DNA from: Ramlibacter alkalitolerans
GTDB taxonomy: Bacteria > Pseudomonadota > Gammaproteobacteria > Burkholderiales > Burkholderiaceae_C
Assembly (NCBI RefSeq): GCF_016722765.1
Contig: NZ_JAEQND010000012.1
Coordinates: forward strand, 146,264-210,263
Direction: 5' to 3'
Length of the DNA: 64,000 nt
In this document: positions 47,504 through 55,372 of the stretch, one piece after another
How the letters are laid out: each line of letters starts with the position of its first letter
How positions within the stretch are numbered: the first letter of the stretch is position 1
Position numbers and translations under genes: made by a program
The notes under the pieces: generated by a model
The model's database searches: none
The model's input: only the letters and a program-made list of their open reading frames with translations
Told to the model about the DNA's origin: nothing

Positions 47504-47540
47504 CCCCACCCCAACCCTCCCCCAGAGGGGGAGGGAGTTT
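47504..47540 (-). repeat. CCCTCTCCC-type intergenic repeat, inverted copy
   Basis: Reverse complement of the unit at 47086-47120 with a few changes (CCCTCCCCCTCTGGGGGAGGG in the core, read on the minus strand in two halves). The two copies bracket the transposase fragment. Confidence 0.65.
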
Positions 47541-47568
47541 CAAACCGCTCTGCGGCGCAGGCTCCTGG

Positions 47569-48198
47569 CTAGGCCGCAGCGTTCGCCAGCAGCGCGATGA
47601 CCTCCTCATCCTCCAGCTGCGGGAAGGACATGTAGAACTGCCCCACCGAGCCGAAGTGCGGCGGCGCTTGCAGGCACACGACATCGTCGCAGTACCCGGC
47701 CACCAGCTGCACTGCGTCGGGCGAGCCGACCGGCACTGCGCACACCAGGCGCTGCGGCCCGCGTTCGCGCAGCGCGTGCAAGGCGGCTACCATGGTCGCG
47801 CCGGTGGCGAGCCCGTCGTCCACCACGATCACCACCCGTCCCGCGGCGTCGGCGCGCGCGCGCCCGGGGGTGTAGCGCTGGCGGCGGCGCGCGAGCTCCT
47901 GCAGCTGGTCTTCCCGCTGTTCCTCGAGGTAGGCCGGGGTGGCGCCGACCGCCGCCGCGTGCGGCGCGACATAGGTCCAGCCACCCTCGTCCACGGCGCC
48001 GACGGCGAACTCCGGCGCGCCCGGGGCATGCAGCTTGCGCACCAGCACCAGGTCCAGCTCGCCCTCCAGGCGCTGCGCCAGGACCGCCGCCATGGGCACG
48101 GCGCCGCGCGGGATCGCGAGCACCAGCGGCTGCGTGCCGCGGTAATGCGCCAGCGCATCGGCCAGTTGTCCGGCGGCTTCGAGTCGATCCCTGAACAT
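47569..48198 (-). CDS. Phosphoribosyltransferase family protein
   Basis: A 209-residue type I phosphoribosyltransferase with PRPP loop VVIVVDDGLATGATM. Proteins of this sort are annotated as predicted phosphoribosyltransferases; the base or acceptor is unknown. Start ATG 48198 is preferred to ATG 48237, because the FNR-type site at 48252-48265 then sits 53 bases upstream, as for other genes of the island. It is divergent from the nitroreductase gene. Two PRPP synthetase homologues nearby may supply its co-substrate. Confidence 0.82.
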   Translation of the reverse strand: MFRDRLEAAGQLADALAHYRGTQPLVLAIPRGAVPMAAVLAQRLEGELDLVLVRKLHAPGAPEFAVGAVDEGGWTYVAPHAAAVGATPAYLEEQREDQLQELARRRQRYTPGRARADAAGRVVIVVDDGLATGATMVAALHALRERGPQRLVCAVPVGSPDAVQLVAGYCDDVVCLQAPPHFGSVGQFYMSFPQLEDEEVIALLANAAA

Positions 48199-48251
48199 GC
48201 GTGGTGCCAAGGCGCCGCGGTGCGGCGCAAGCGCCATGTTGCGCGCCTTTC

Positions 48252-48265
48252 TTGAGGCAGCGCAA
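48252..48265. promoter_or_regulatory. FNR-type binding site 7
   Basis: TTGAG-GCAG-CGCAA, TTG-N8-CAA core, placed between two divergent genes, 53 and 61 bases from their start codons. Confidence 0.5.
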
Positions 48266-48326
48266 GGGCATTTCGCGGGGGCTGCGTCATCTTCGGGTTG
48301 CGGCAACGCTCAGGAGGATCCGGTCC

Positions 48327-48944
48327 ATGGCCACCATTCCATTCGACCCGCTCATGGACACCATGCAGCTGCCGACGCCCCGGTTGCAGGGCAACCTCAC
48401 GCTGGAGGCGGCGCTGAAGAAGCGCCACAGCACGCGCGAGTACCTGCCCGATGCGCTGACGCTCGAGCAGGTGTCGGCGCTGCTGTGGGCCGGCTTCGGC
48501 GTCAACCGGCCGGGCAGCTGGGGCCGCACGGCCCCGACCACCTGCGACACGCAGGAGATCATCGTCTACGCGATCCTGTCCGAAGGTGCCTGGCGCTACG
48601 ACGCGCGGGAGCACCGGCTGCTGCGGGTGGGCACGGGCGACCTGCGCGCGCTCACCGGCACTCAGGACTTCGTTCCCGTCGCGCCACTGAACCTGGTGTA
48701 CGTGGTCGACCAGGAGCGCATGGCGGCCGCGGGCGACATCGATCCCCAGGAGCACGGCGTGTTCGCCGGGGTGGATGTGGGCTGCATCGTCGAGAACATC
48801 TACCTGTACTGCGCGGGAGCGGGGCTGGCGACCGTCGTGCGCGGCCAGATCGACCGCCGCGCGCTCGGCGCGGCCCTGGGCCTCAGGCCGCACCAGCGCG
48901 TCGCCCTGGCGCAGTCCGTGGGTTTCGCGCGCACCACGCACTGA
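48327..48944 (+). CDS. Nitroreductase family FMN protein
   Basis: A 205-residue nitroreductase-like protein: KKRHSTREYLPDALT (FMN-binding Arg/Ser-Thr segment), LLWAGFGVNRP, and GCIVENIYLYCAGAGL. It is of the short SagB/Thermotoga-like nitroreductase kind. It reduces an electron-poor substrate with NAD(P)H; the substrate is unknown. ATG 48327 is 9 bases after AGGAGG. The FNR-type site 61 bases upstream suggests induction under low oxygen. Confidence 0.88.
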   Translation: MATIPFDPLMDTMQLPTPRLQGNLTLEAALKKRHSTREYLPDALTLEQVSALLWAGFGVNRPGSWGRTAPTTCDTQEIIVYAILSEGAWRYDAREHRLLRVGTGDLRALTGTQDFVPVAPLNLVYVVDQERMAAAGDIDPQEHGVFAGVDVGCIVENIYLYCAGAGLATVVRGQIDRRALGAALGLRPHQRVALAQSVGFARTTH

Positions 48945-48994
48945 TCGCCATGGCCGCAGGCAGGCCGGCGGGCGCGCCGGCCCCTTCCCTTTCT

Positions 48995-49510
48995 TCAGGC
49001 CGCCGACAGCCCGGTGGCCGGGAACTGCAGCGCCGTGCTGCGCGGCTGCAGGAAGGCGCCGAATTCGCGCACGGCCGCCACGCTGCCGCGCTCGAGCTCG
49101 GCGGCCGTGAGCGTCGCGTTGTGGATCGGGGCATGCCCCAGCAGCTGCGCGACCTCCGGCACCGCACTCACCGCGTCGTCCGACTTCAGGATCGAGATGA
49201 TGGCGACGCGGCGCAACTGCTCGCGGTGATGGCCGAGGAAGGCGCGCATCGCGGCCGGCACGTGCCCCGCGAGCATCGGTGTGACGATCACGACGGTGCG
49301 GAAGTCGCCCGGGTCGGGGCCCTGGTAGGAGATCGGCGCACCGCGGTGCAGCAGCGAATCGAGCAGCGGCCGCAGCACGCCCGGCGTTTCGGGGTGGGAG
49401 CGCAGGTCGTGGATCTCGCCCACGGGCCAGCCATGCTCCGCGTGCAGTTGCGCGGCGACGTCCCGCGCCAGGCCGGTCTCCGAATAGACCACCACCAGCA
49501 TGCTGTCCAT
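48995..49510 (-). CDS. Flavodoxin-like protein
   Basis: A 171-residue protein with a flavodoxin-type start (MLVVVYSETGLARDVAAQLH, where SETG would hold FMN phosphate) and the later VVIVTPMLAGHVPAAMRAFLG, as in flavodoxin/protoporphyrinogen-oxidase-like folds. It is short of clear aromatic FMN-stacking residues, so it may have lost or altered cofactor binding. ATG 49510 is chosen because the flavodoxin fold starts there, with GGAAAGGAACAGG just upstream. An FNR-type site lies 57 bases upstream. It is convergent with the nitroreductase gene. Confidence 0.75.
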   Translation of the reverse strand: MDSMLVVVYSETGLARDVAAQLHAEHGWPVGEIHDLRSHPETPGVLRPLLDSLLHRGAPISYQGPDPGDFRTVVIVTPMLAGHVPAAMRAFLGHHREQLRRVAIISILKSDDAVSAVPEVAQLLGHAPIHNATLTAAELERGSVAAVREFGAFLQPRSTALQFPATGLSAA

Positions 49511-49567
49511 GTGCCTGTTCCTTTCCTTGCGCAGCAGCGATTCTTCGGCGGCGGCGCGGCAGGAGCC

Positions 49568-49581
49568 TTGCGCTGCGTCAA
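49568..49581. promoter_or_regulatory. FNR-type binding site 8
   Basis: TTGCG-CTGC-GTCAA, between the divergent flavodoxin-like gene (57 bases) and second PRPP synthetase gene (73 bases). Confidence 0.5.
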
Positions 49582-49654
49582 CGGGCACCGTGCCAGGGCT
49601 CCTGCGCGTGCGACCGACCGGCGGAGCGCGGCCTGAGGTACCCTAGGCAGGCCC

Positions 49655-50545
49655 ATGAACACGATGATCCTGGCCCTGCCCGGCGCCGAGAACCTGGCGC
49701 AGACCCTGGCCTCGCTGCTGCACTGCCCGGCCAGCATGCTGGAGGTTCATCGCTTCCCCGACGGGGAGGGCCTGGTGCGGCTGCGCACCGGGGTGGAAGG
49801 CCAGCGCGTGCTGCTCGCCGCGCACCTCGACCACCCTGACGAGAAGACGCTGGAGCTGCTGTTCGCCGCCGACGCCGCGCGCGACCTCGGCGCGGCGGAG
49901 ATCGGCCTCGTCGCCCCCTACCTGCCTTACATGCGGCAGGACGAGCGTTTCCGGCCGGGCGAAGCCATCACCTCGCGCACCTATGCCCGGGTGCTGTCGG
50001 CCACGGTCGATTTCCTGGTGACGGTCGATCCGCACCTGCATCGCATGGCGTCGCTGGACCAGATCTACACCGTGCGCAGCAAGGTGGTGGCCGCCGCGCC
50101 GGCGATCGCGCAGTGGCTGGTCCGCGAGGTGCCGCAACCCCTGCTCGTGGGGCCCGACAGCGAAAGCGAGCAGTGGGTGGCCGACGTGGCCGGCCGCCTG
50201 GACGTGCCCTACGTGATCATGACCAAGGAGCGGCGCGGCGACCGCGACGTGCAGGTGCGCATGCCGCCCGGCGCCCGCTGCGAAGGCCGCGTGCCGGTGC
50301 TGCTGGACGACATCGCTTCGAGCGGCCACACGCTGGCCACCGCGGCCGAGGTCGTGCGCGACGCCGGCTGGGGCCAGCCGCTGTGCATCGCCGTCCATGC
50401 CTTGCTGGACCAGGCCGGGCTGGACCTGCTGCACCGCGCGGGCGCGCGCCGCATCGTCAGCTGCGACACCATCCCGCACCCCACCAATGCCATCGCCCTC
50501 GGACCATGGCTGGCCGAGGGCGTTCGCGGGTACTTGCAGGACTGA
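49655..50545 (+). CDS. Ribose-phosphate pyrophosphokinase, divergent (archaeal-like) copy 2
   Basis: A 296-residue PRPP synthetase homologue, quite unlike copy 1: FPDGEGLVRL, YLPYMRQDERFRPGEAITSR and DPHLHR resemble class III (archaeal) enzymes, with the PRPP loop VLLDDIASSGHTL. Length also fits class III. It presumably makes PRPP in the cytoplasm, with allostery different from bacterial class I. It is convergent with the fnr-like gene, 9 bases away. The window thus holds two divergent PRPP synthetases plus a phosphoribosyltransferase. Confidence 0.83.
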   Translation: MNTMILALPGAENLAQTLASLLHCPASMLEVHRFPDGEGLVRLRTGVEGQRVLLAAHLDHPDEKTLELLFAADAARDLGAAEIGLVAPYLPYMRQDERFRPGEAITSRTYARVLSATVDFLVTVDPHLHRMASLDQIYTVRSKVVAAAPAIAQWLVREVPQPLLVGPDSESEQWVADVAGRLDVPYVIMTKERRGDRDVQVRMPPGARCEGRVPVLLDDIASSGHTLATAAEVVRDAGWGQPLCIAVHALLDQAGLDLLHRAGARRIVSCDTIPHPTNAIALGPWLAEGVRGYLQD

Positions 50546-50554
50546 AGAAGCGCC

Positions 50555-51361
50555 TTACTGCACGCGCATCTCGAAGGCGTGCGTGAGGCCGTCGAGATCG
50601 ACGATGCGCACGTGCTTCTTGTCCACCTCGAGCAGCCGCTGCTGCTGGAAGGCCGAGAAGGTGCGGCTGACGGTTTCCAGCTTCATGCCCAGGTAGCTGC
50701 CGATCTCGGCACGCGACATGCGCAGGTGGAATTCGGTGGCCGAGTAGCCGCGGGCCTTCATGCGCTGGGAGATGTTCAGCAGGAAGGCGGCCAGGCGCTC
50801 CTCGGCATTCATGGAGCCGAGCAGCATCATCAGGCTGTGCTCGCGCACGATCTCGCGGCTCATGAGGCGCGAGATCACGTGCTGCAGGTCGGGGCTGACG
50901 GTGGCCAGCTCGCTCAGGTGCGAGTAGGGGATGGCGCAGATCTCGGCGTCTTCCAGGGCCACGGCGGCGCTCGCGTGCTTGCCCGAGGCGAGGCCGTCGA
51001 GGCCCATCAGCTCGCCGGCCATCTGGAAGCCGGTGACCTGCTCGCGGCCGTCCTTGAGCGTCAGCACCGACTTGAACGTGCCGCTGCGCACGGCATAGAT
51101 GAACTGGAACTTCTCGCCTTCGTGGTACAGCGCCTGGCCTTCCTTGACGCGGCGGCGGGCGAACATGAGGCTGTCGAGGCGTTCCACGTCGCTGCCCGTC
51201 AGGCCGCAAGGCAGGCACAGGTCCTTCAGGTGGCAGGTGGAGCAGAGGGTCTTGATCGGCGCCGGGGCGGCGTCGGCCCTGGCCACCGTGAGGGTGCGGG
51301 GAAGGACCTGCATGGTGGCGGTGACGGTCCGTTCGGCAGGGGTCGGGGTGGCGGTCTGCAT
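50555..51361 (-). CDS. fnr: FNR/Anr-type oxygen-sensing transcription factor
   Basis: A 268-residue Crp/Fnr regulator. All four [4Fe-4S] ligands of FNR are present: Cys40, Cys43 and Cys49 (CX2CX5C in LCSTCHLKDLC), and Cys142 (DAEICAIP). The cNMP-like fold and a C-terminal HTH with recognition helix ETVSRTFS follow, keeping the Glu, Ser and Arg that read TTGAT half sites. Oxygen should destroy the cluster and stop DNA binding. ATG 51361 with GAGGG 7 bases upstream is preferred to ATG 51379. It lies 37 bases after a receiver gene on the same strand. Confidence 0.94.
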   Translation of the reverse strand: MQTATPTPAERTVTATMQVLPRTLTVARADAAPAPIKTLCSTCHLKDLCLPCGLTGSDVERLDSLMFARRRVKEGQALYHEGEKFQFIYAVRSGTFKSVLTLKDGREQVTGFQMAGELMGLDGLASGKHASAAVALEDAEICAIPYSHLSELATVSPDLQHVISRLMSREIVREHSLMMLLGSMNAEERLAAFLLNISQRMKARGYSATEFHLRMSRAEIGSYLGMKLETVSRTFSAFQQQRLLEVDKKHVRIVDLDGLTHAFEMRVQ

Positions 51362-51398
51362 GGTGGTGCCCTCTTTCATTCTCTTGTGTTCTGTCGCC

Positions 51399-51782
51399 TC
51401 AGTGGACGCGGCGGCCGGCGGTGGCCACGGCCTGGGCGAGCTGGTCGAACTCGGTGCTCTTGTCGAGGAAGCGCACGGCGCCTTCGCCGAGGTAGCGCTT
51501 GCGGTACGCGGGTGCGGAGTTGTTGCTGAACACCACGAAGGCGACAGCGGGGTCCTGCGACTTCACCGCCTTGAGCACCTGCAGGCCCGTGCCGCCTTCG
51601 AGCTGCACGTCGAGCACGACGACGTCGGGCTGCGAATGGAGGATGCCTTCGATGCACGAGTCCGGCGTGGCGCCTTCGCCCACGATGTCCATCTGCGCGC
51701 CGGCGAGCAGCGCGTTCACCCGCTGGCGGATCTGCTGCGAGTCGTCCGCGAGGAACACCTTGAGGGAGCCGTTCGAATCCAT
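51399..51782 (-). CDS. Single-domain response regulator, NarL-like receiver
   Basis: A 127-residue receiver with acidic DDS near residue 14, phospho-Asp in VVLDVQLEGG, Ser in VFSN and Lys in LDKSTEF. There is no output domain. It is transcribed in the same direction as fnr, 37 bases ahead, so phosphorelay and oxygen signals may meet. No kinase is adjacent. The start ATG 51782 is where the receiver fold begins. Confidence 0.85.
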   Translation of the reverse strand: MDSNGSLKVFLADDSQQIRQRVNALLAGAQMDIVGEGATPDSCIEGILHSQPDVVVLDVQLEGGTGLQVLKAVKSQDPAVAFVVFSNNSAPAYRKRYLGEGAVRFLDKSTEFDQLAQAVATAGRRVH

Positions 51783-51882
51783 GGCGTGACTATCGCGCCT
51801 GCGCCCCGCGCGGACCATCGGCAACGGCTGAATTGCCGGCTCGGACGAGTCCGAATCCGCCTGGGGCGCGCACCGAGGCCGG

Positions 51883-51898
51883 CTAGGAATCGTCCTAG
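51883..51898. promoter_or_regulatory. Perfect palindrome between response regulator and usp genes
   Basis: CTAGGA-ATCG-TCCTAG is a perfect inverted repeat 20 bases before FNR-type site 9. CGGAC-GA-GTCCG at 51842-51853 is a second one. Either may bind another regulator; CTAG is rare in proteobacterial DNA, so the repeat stands out. Confidence 0.4.
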
Positions 51899-51917
51899 GC
51901 ATCCGTGCGGCTTCGAG

Positions 51918-51931
51918 TTGATGCGGCGCAA
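51918..51931. promoter_or_regulatory. FNR-type binding site 9
   Basis: TTGAT-GCGG-CGCAA, left half identical to the FNR consensus, 60 bases upstream of the universal stress protein start. Confidence 0.6.
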
Positions 51932-51991
51932 GGGACTTGGCTGCAAAGCGTCCAAGATGAGTGGGCAGACCCCCGCCCCCAAGGAGCCCGT

Positions 51992-52438
51992 ATGTACAAG
52001 CGCATTCTCGTCCCGGTGGATGGCAGCGAAACCTCCACCCGTGCCTTGGTCGCCGCCCTGCAGATGGCGCGCGAGACCGGCGGCCGCGTCCGGCTGGTCC
52101 ATGCACTGGACGAACTGGCCTACCTGTCCGGCTACGAATACAGCGCGGACCTGCTCAAGGCGGCCCGCGACCAGGGTTCGCGCGTGCTGGAAGACGCCCA
52201 GGCGATGGCGAAGTCCGCCGCCGTCCCGGCCGACAGCAGGCTGGTCGAAGCGGCCGGCCGCAGGCTCGGCGAACTGGTGGCGCAGGAAGCCCGGGACTGG
52301 GAAGCCGACCTGGTGGTCGTCGGCACGCACGGCCGGCGCGGCATGAGCCGCATCCTGCTGGGAAGCGGCGCCGAGCAGGTCTTGCGCCTGGCGCCGGTGC
52401 CGGTGCTGGCGGTCCGCACGCCCCAGGCCGCCGACTGA
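51992..52438 (+). CDS. Universal stress protein (UspA family)
   Basis: A 148-residue Usp domain: KRILVPVDGSETS at the start and the ATP-binding GTHGRRGMSRILLGSGAEQVL signature (GX2GX9GS type) near the end, so it is an ATP-binding Usp. It acts in the cytoplasm in stress survival. ATG 51992 has AAGGAG 7 bases upstream. FNR-type site 9 upstream fits induction when oxygen falls. Confidence 0.92.
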   Translation: MYKRILVPVDGSETSTRALVAALQMARETGGRVRLVHALDELAYLSGYEYSADLLKAARDQGSRVLEDAQAMAKSAAVPADSRLVEAAGRRLGELVAQEARDWEADLVVVGTHGRRGMSRILLGSGAEQVLRLAPVPVLAVRTPQAAD

Positions 52439-52537
52439 TCCGCCGCAAGCCGAGGCCTGCGGGCCTGGTGCATACTCTCGTTGTAGTGCGAAGTGTCGCG
52501 TGAATGGATCACTTGCCAGCGCGACCGTTCCGGTTTA

Positions 52538-52569
52538 CACGAAAGGTCCTCAGAACGTGGCCTTTCGTG
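52538..52569. repeat. Hairpin in the leader of the small unknown gene
   Basis: CACGAAAGG at 52538-52546 and CCTTTCGTG at 52561-52569 are perfect 9-base arms with a 14-base loop. It is 95 bases before the start of the small gene at 52664; no T-tract follows, so it looks like a leader structure or operator rather than a terminator. Confidence 0.5.
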
Positions 52570-52663
52570 AAATGCGGCACGATTAGGTCTTGCCACCGGG
52601 CCCCATTGGGAATAATTTCGGTCCTTGGTGGCGATCTCTCTGTGCGGCTGGGGACATGTCGAA

Positions 52664-53008
52664 ATGCGTTGGTTCAAAGGCGGTCTGCGAAACAGTGTCT
52701 ACGGTCTCCTGGGCAACTCGGGGGCCCCGAGCGATTCCATCCTGGAAAACAAGACGGAGGACATCCGTGAGGCGATGCTCGAACTGCTGGGCGAAGGCGC
52801 CACCAAGCAGTTCGCCAACGTCACCCGCCGCATCCGCTATGCCAACGACATCCAGGCGCTCTGGTACCTGCGCGGCGACCTGATGGCCGCCCTGGCCACC
52901 ACGCTCGGCGAGTCCGCCGCCCGCGAGCAGGTGCAGCAGATCACGCAGATGTTCCAGGGCATGCTGCCCGGCAGCCTCAACTCGCGCCCGAGCCCGCTGA
53001 TGGGCTGA
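52664..53008 (+). CDS. Small conserved-looking protein of unknown function
   Basis: A 114-residue cytoplasmic protein. It has a helical middle part (TKQFANVTRRIRYANDIQALWYLRGDLMAALATTLG, shown here only as the RRIRYANDIQALWYLRGDL core) and a Pro-rich end. I do not recognise the family. A good terminator just after it supports a real transcript. ATG 52664 is preferred; the upstream in-frame ATG 52625 has no better site. A hairpin and a possible promoter (CATACT near 52470) lie in its 225-base upstream region. Confidence 0.65.
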   Translation: MRWFKGGLRNSVYGLLGNSGAPSDSILENKTEDIREAMLELLGEGATKQFANVTRRIRYANDIQALWYLRGDLMAALATTLGESAAREQVQQITQMFQGMLPGSLNSRPSPLMG

Positions 53009-53027
53009 GGCGTCGCAGCTACATTCC

Positions 53028-53055
53028 GAAAGCGCGGGGCTCCCGCGCTTTTTTT
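53028..53055 (+). terminator. Rho-independent terminator
   Basis: AAAGCGCGGG-GCT-CCCGCGCTTT is followed by TTTTT. It ends the small unknown gene and, by symmetry, can also serve the convergent ldcA transcript. Confidence 0.88.
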
Positions 53056-53060
53056 AATTT

Positions 53061-53978
53061 TCAGTGCATGTGCCCCCAGAGCAGGAACGCATCGCGCCCC
53101 TCCGCCGCCAGCGTGACCTTCGCTCCCACCGGCAGGCAGACCTTGGTCGGGACGTGGCCGAAGGGCAGGCCCGTGAGCACCGGCGCCTTGACCTGGCTGC
53201 GCAGCCACTCGATCACGGTGTTCAGGCGGAACCCCTTGTCGTGGGGGACCGGGACCCAGTTCGTGAAGTGCCCCAGCACGATCGCCTTCTGCTGCTGCAG
53301 CACGCCGGTGTAGAGCAGCTGCGTGAGCATGCGCTCGATGCGGTACGGATGTTCGTGCACGTCCTCGAGGAACAGGATGCCGCCCTTCACCTTCGGCAGC
53401 CACGGCGTGCCGGCGAGCGCCGAGACGATCGCCAGGTTGCCGCCCCACAGCACGCCCTTGGCCTGCAGCGGCTCGCCGAAGGCTTCGGCGCGCGGCAGCT
53501 GCCAGCCCGTGCCCTCGCCCTGCCCCGCCACCAGGTCCTCGAAGCAGGCCTGCATGATCTCGTCGGGCTCCGCTTCGACGCCGAAGTCCTCGCCCACCGC
53601 CGGCCCCGACCACGTCACGCGGCCGGTCTCCACCAGCACGGCATTCTGGAACGCGGTGAAGTCGCTCAGGCCCACGAACTGCGTGCCGCGGTCGATCGCC
53701 TTGGCGATCGCCTTGTAGGGCAGCATCGGCAGCAGCCGCGTGAGGCCGTAGCCGCCGCGCGTGATGATGGCGATGTCCGCGCCGCTGGCCGTTGCGCGTT
53801 CGATCGCCGCCAGCCGCGTTGCGTCGTCACCGGCGAAGCGCATGTGCCGCGCGAAGGTCGAAGGATCGACTTCGACCTCGTGCCCGAGGGCCTTGAGCCG
53901 GGCGATGCCGCGCTTCACGGCGGCCTTGTTGCCGACCGCACTGGACGGGGAGAAGATGTAGATGCGCTTGTTCGTCAC
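53061..53978 (-). CDS. ldcA: LD-carboxypeptidase (muramoyltetrapeptide carboxypeptidase)
   Basis: A 305-residue S66 serine peptidase. The nucleophile Ser is in GLSDFTAF, with the family's Glu in LFLEDVHEHPYRIERML and His in LPFGHVPTKVCLPVG. No signal peptide is seen, in line with cytoplasmic LdcA, which trims D-Ala from recycled tetrapeptides. Start GTG 53978 overlaps the stop of the TadA-hydrolase gene, so the four genes paiB-like, tadA fusion and ldcA form a coupled set. Confidence 0.92.
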   Translation of the reverse strand: MTNKRIYIFSPSSAVGNKAAVKRGIARLKALGHEVEVDPSTFARHMRFAGDDATRLAAIERATASGADIAIITRGGYGLTRLLPMLPYKAIAKAIDRGTQFVGLSDFTAFQNAVLVETGRVTWSGPAVGEDFGVEAEPDEIMQACFEDLVAGQGEGTGWQLPRAEAFGEPLQAKGVLWGGNLAIVSALAGTPWLPKVKGGILFLEDVHEHPYRIERMLTQLLYTGVLQQQKAIVLGHFTNWVPVPHDKGFRLNTVIEWLRSQVKAPVLTGLPFGHVPTKVCLPVGAKVTLAAEGRDAFLLWGHMH

Positions 53979-55372
53979 GGGCGGAAGTATCCCACCGCCG
54001 TGCGCGCGATCGCCTCGCCGTGCTCCGGCACGAAGTGGCCCGCCTGCGGCAGCACCATGGCGTCCGGGCAGCCGCGGATCTGCGATCGCAATGCCTCCAT
54101 CACCGGCACGCCCAGCACCGGGTCCTGCGCGCCGATCGCCATCAGGCTCCGGCCCTGCCATTGCCGCGCCAGGAACTCGCGCGCCTGCCGCGAGATGGCC
54201 GCGCCCCCGGCATCCGGTCCGTCCGGCACCATGGGCGGGAACGCGCGCAGCGCAGCGCGGTGCCCGCTGTCGGGGAAGGGCGCGTCGTAGGCCGCGCATT
54301 CGGCGGCGGACAGGTGCGGGTTGCCGCGTGCGAACAGGCGCCCCACGTCGAAGCCGGGGTTCTTCGCGCACATCTCGCGCCAAGCGAGGAAGCCGGGGCT
54401 GAGCGGGGCGTCGCCGGTGGCCAGCAGGGTGTTCATGACCAGCAGCCCCCGGTAGCGCTCCGGCGCCTCCATGGGCAGCGTCAGCCCGAGCAGCCCGCCC
54501 CAGTCCTGCACCACCAGCACCACCTGCTCCAGCTCCAGCCGCTCCACGAATTCGAGCAGCACCTGCCGGTGCCACTCGAAGCTGTGGGCCGACGCGCGCT
54601 TGGGCTTGTCGCTCTTGCCGAAGCCGATCAGGTCGGGCGCGAGCACGCGGCCGCCCGCCTGCAGGAACAGCGGGATCATGCGCCGGTACAGGTAGCTCCA
54701 GGAAGGATTGCCGTGCAGGCACAACCAGGTGAGCGGCGCATCGCGCGGTCCCTCGTCCAGGTAGTGCATGCGCAGGCCCGCGAGCGCGGGCAGGTCGTCG
54801 AGCCAGTGCGGCGCCCACGGGTAGTCCGGCAGCGCGGCAAAGCGGGCGTCGGGCGTGCGCAGCGCGTCGTCGCGCAAGGGCTGGGCGTTCATGCGGGTCT
54901 CCTGGCGGCGGGCACGGAAGAATCCGGACAGCAGCGCGCTGCATTCGGCCGCCAGCACGCCACCCACGACCTGCGTCTGGTGGTTCAGGCGCGCCTGCGC
55001 GAACAGGTCCAGCACGGAACCGGCGGCGCCGGTCTTCGGATCGGGTGCGCCGAAGACGACGCGCGCCAGCCGCGCGTGCAGCATCGCGCCGCTGCACATC
55101 GCGCAAGGCTCCAGCGTCACGAACAGCTCGCAGCCGTCGAGCCGGTAATTGCCCAGGGCGCGTGCCGCCTCGCGCAAGGCGCGGATCTCGGCATGCGCGG
55201 TGGGATCGTGCTGCGTCACCGGCGCGTTGTGGCCGCGGCCGACGATGGCCTCCCCGTGCACGACGACGGCGCCCACCGGCACTTCGCCGGCGGCCTGCGC
55301 CAGCCCCGCCTGCGCCAATGCCTCGCGCATGCAGGCCTCGTCGCGCGCCGGGCCGGCGGGCGGCAGTTTCAC
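53975..55372 (-). CDS. tadA: Fused tRNA adenosine(34) deaminase TadA and haloalkane-dehalogenase-like hydrolase
   Basis: One frame of 465 residues with no stop between two domains. Residues about 10-150 are TadA: zinc ligands HAE and PCAMC, as needed to make inosine-34 in tRNA-Arg. From about 161 on is an alpha/beta hydrolase of haloalkane dehalogenase type: HGNPSWSYLYR, nucleophile Asp in VVQDWGG, acid and His in QAGHFVPEHG. The start is GTG 55372, overlapping the upstream stop (GTGA). A strong Shine-Dalgarno (AGGAG) precedes an internal ATG at 54892, so the hydrolase may also be made alone (305 residues). Confidence 0.85.
   Translation of the reverse strand: MKLPPAGPARDEACMREALAQAGLAQAAGEVPVGAVVVHGEAIVGRGHNAPVTQHDPTAHAEIRALREAARALGNYRLDGCELFVTLEPCAMCSGAMLHARLARVVFGAPDPKTGAAGSVLDLFAQARLNHQTQVVGGVLAAECSALLSGFFRARRQETRMNAQPLRDDALRTPDARFAALPDYPWAPHWLDDLPALAGLRMHYLDEGPRDAPLTWLCLHGNPSWSYLYRRMIPLFLQAGGRVLAPDLIGFGKSDKPKRASAHSFEWHRQVLLEFVERLELEQVVLVVQDWGGLLGLTLPMEAPERYRGLLVMNTLLATGDAPLSPGFLAWREMCAKNPGFDVGRLFARGNPHLSAAECAAYDAPFPDSGHRAALRAFPPMVPDGPDAGGAAISRQAREFLARQWQGRSLMAIGAQDPVLGVPVMEALRSQIRGCPDAMVLPQAGHFVPEHGEAIARTAVGYFRP

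Larger units (their letters stand above)
46823..47568. other. 746-base intergenic region with repeats and transposase debris
   Basis: No intact gene is seen. The region holds a 21-base inverted repeat (46901-47017), two oppositely oriented CCCTCTCCC-type repeats, and a fragment of a transposase between them. The open frames crossing it are not protein-like beyond that fragment. Confidence 0.65.

Noticed and set aside
54892..54892. Annotation of the dehalogenase-like domain as a separate gene starting at 54892
   Set aside because: The frame is continuous with TadA, so a single fused gene is the simpler call; the internal start is noted as a possibility.
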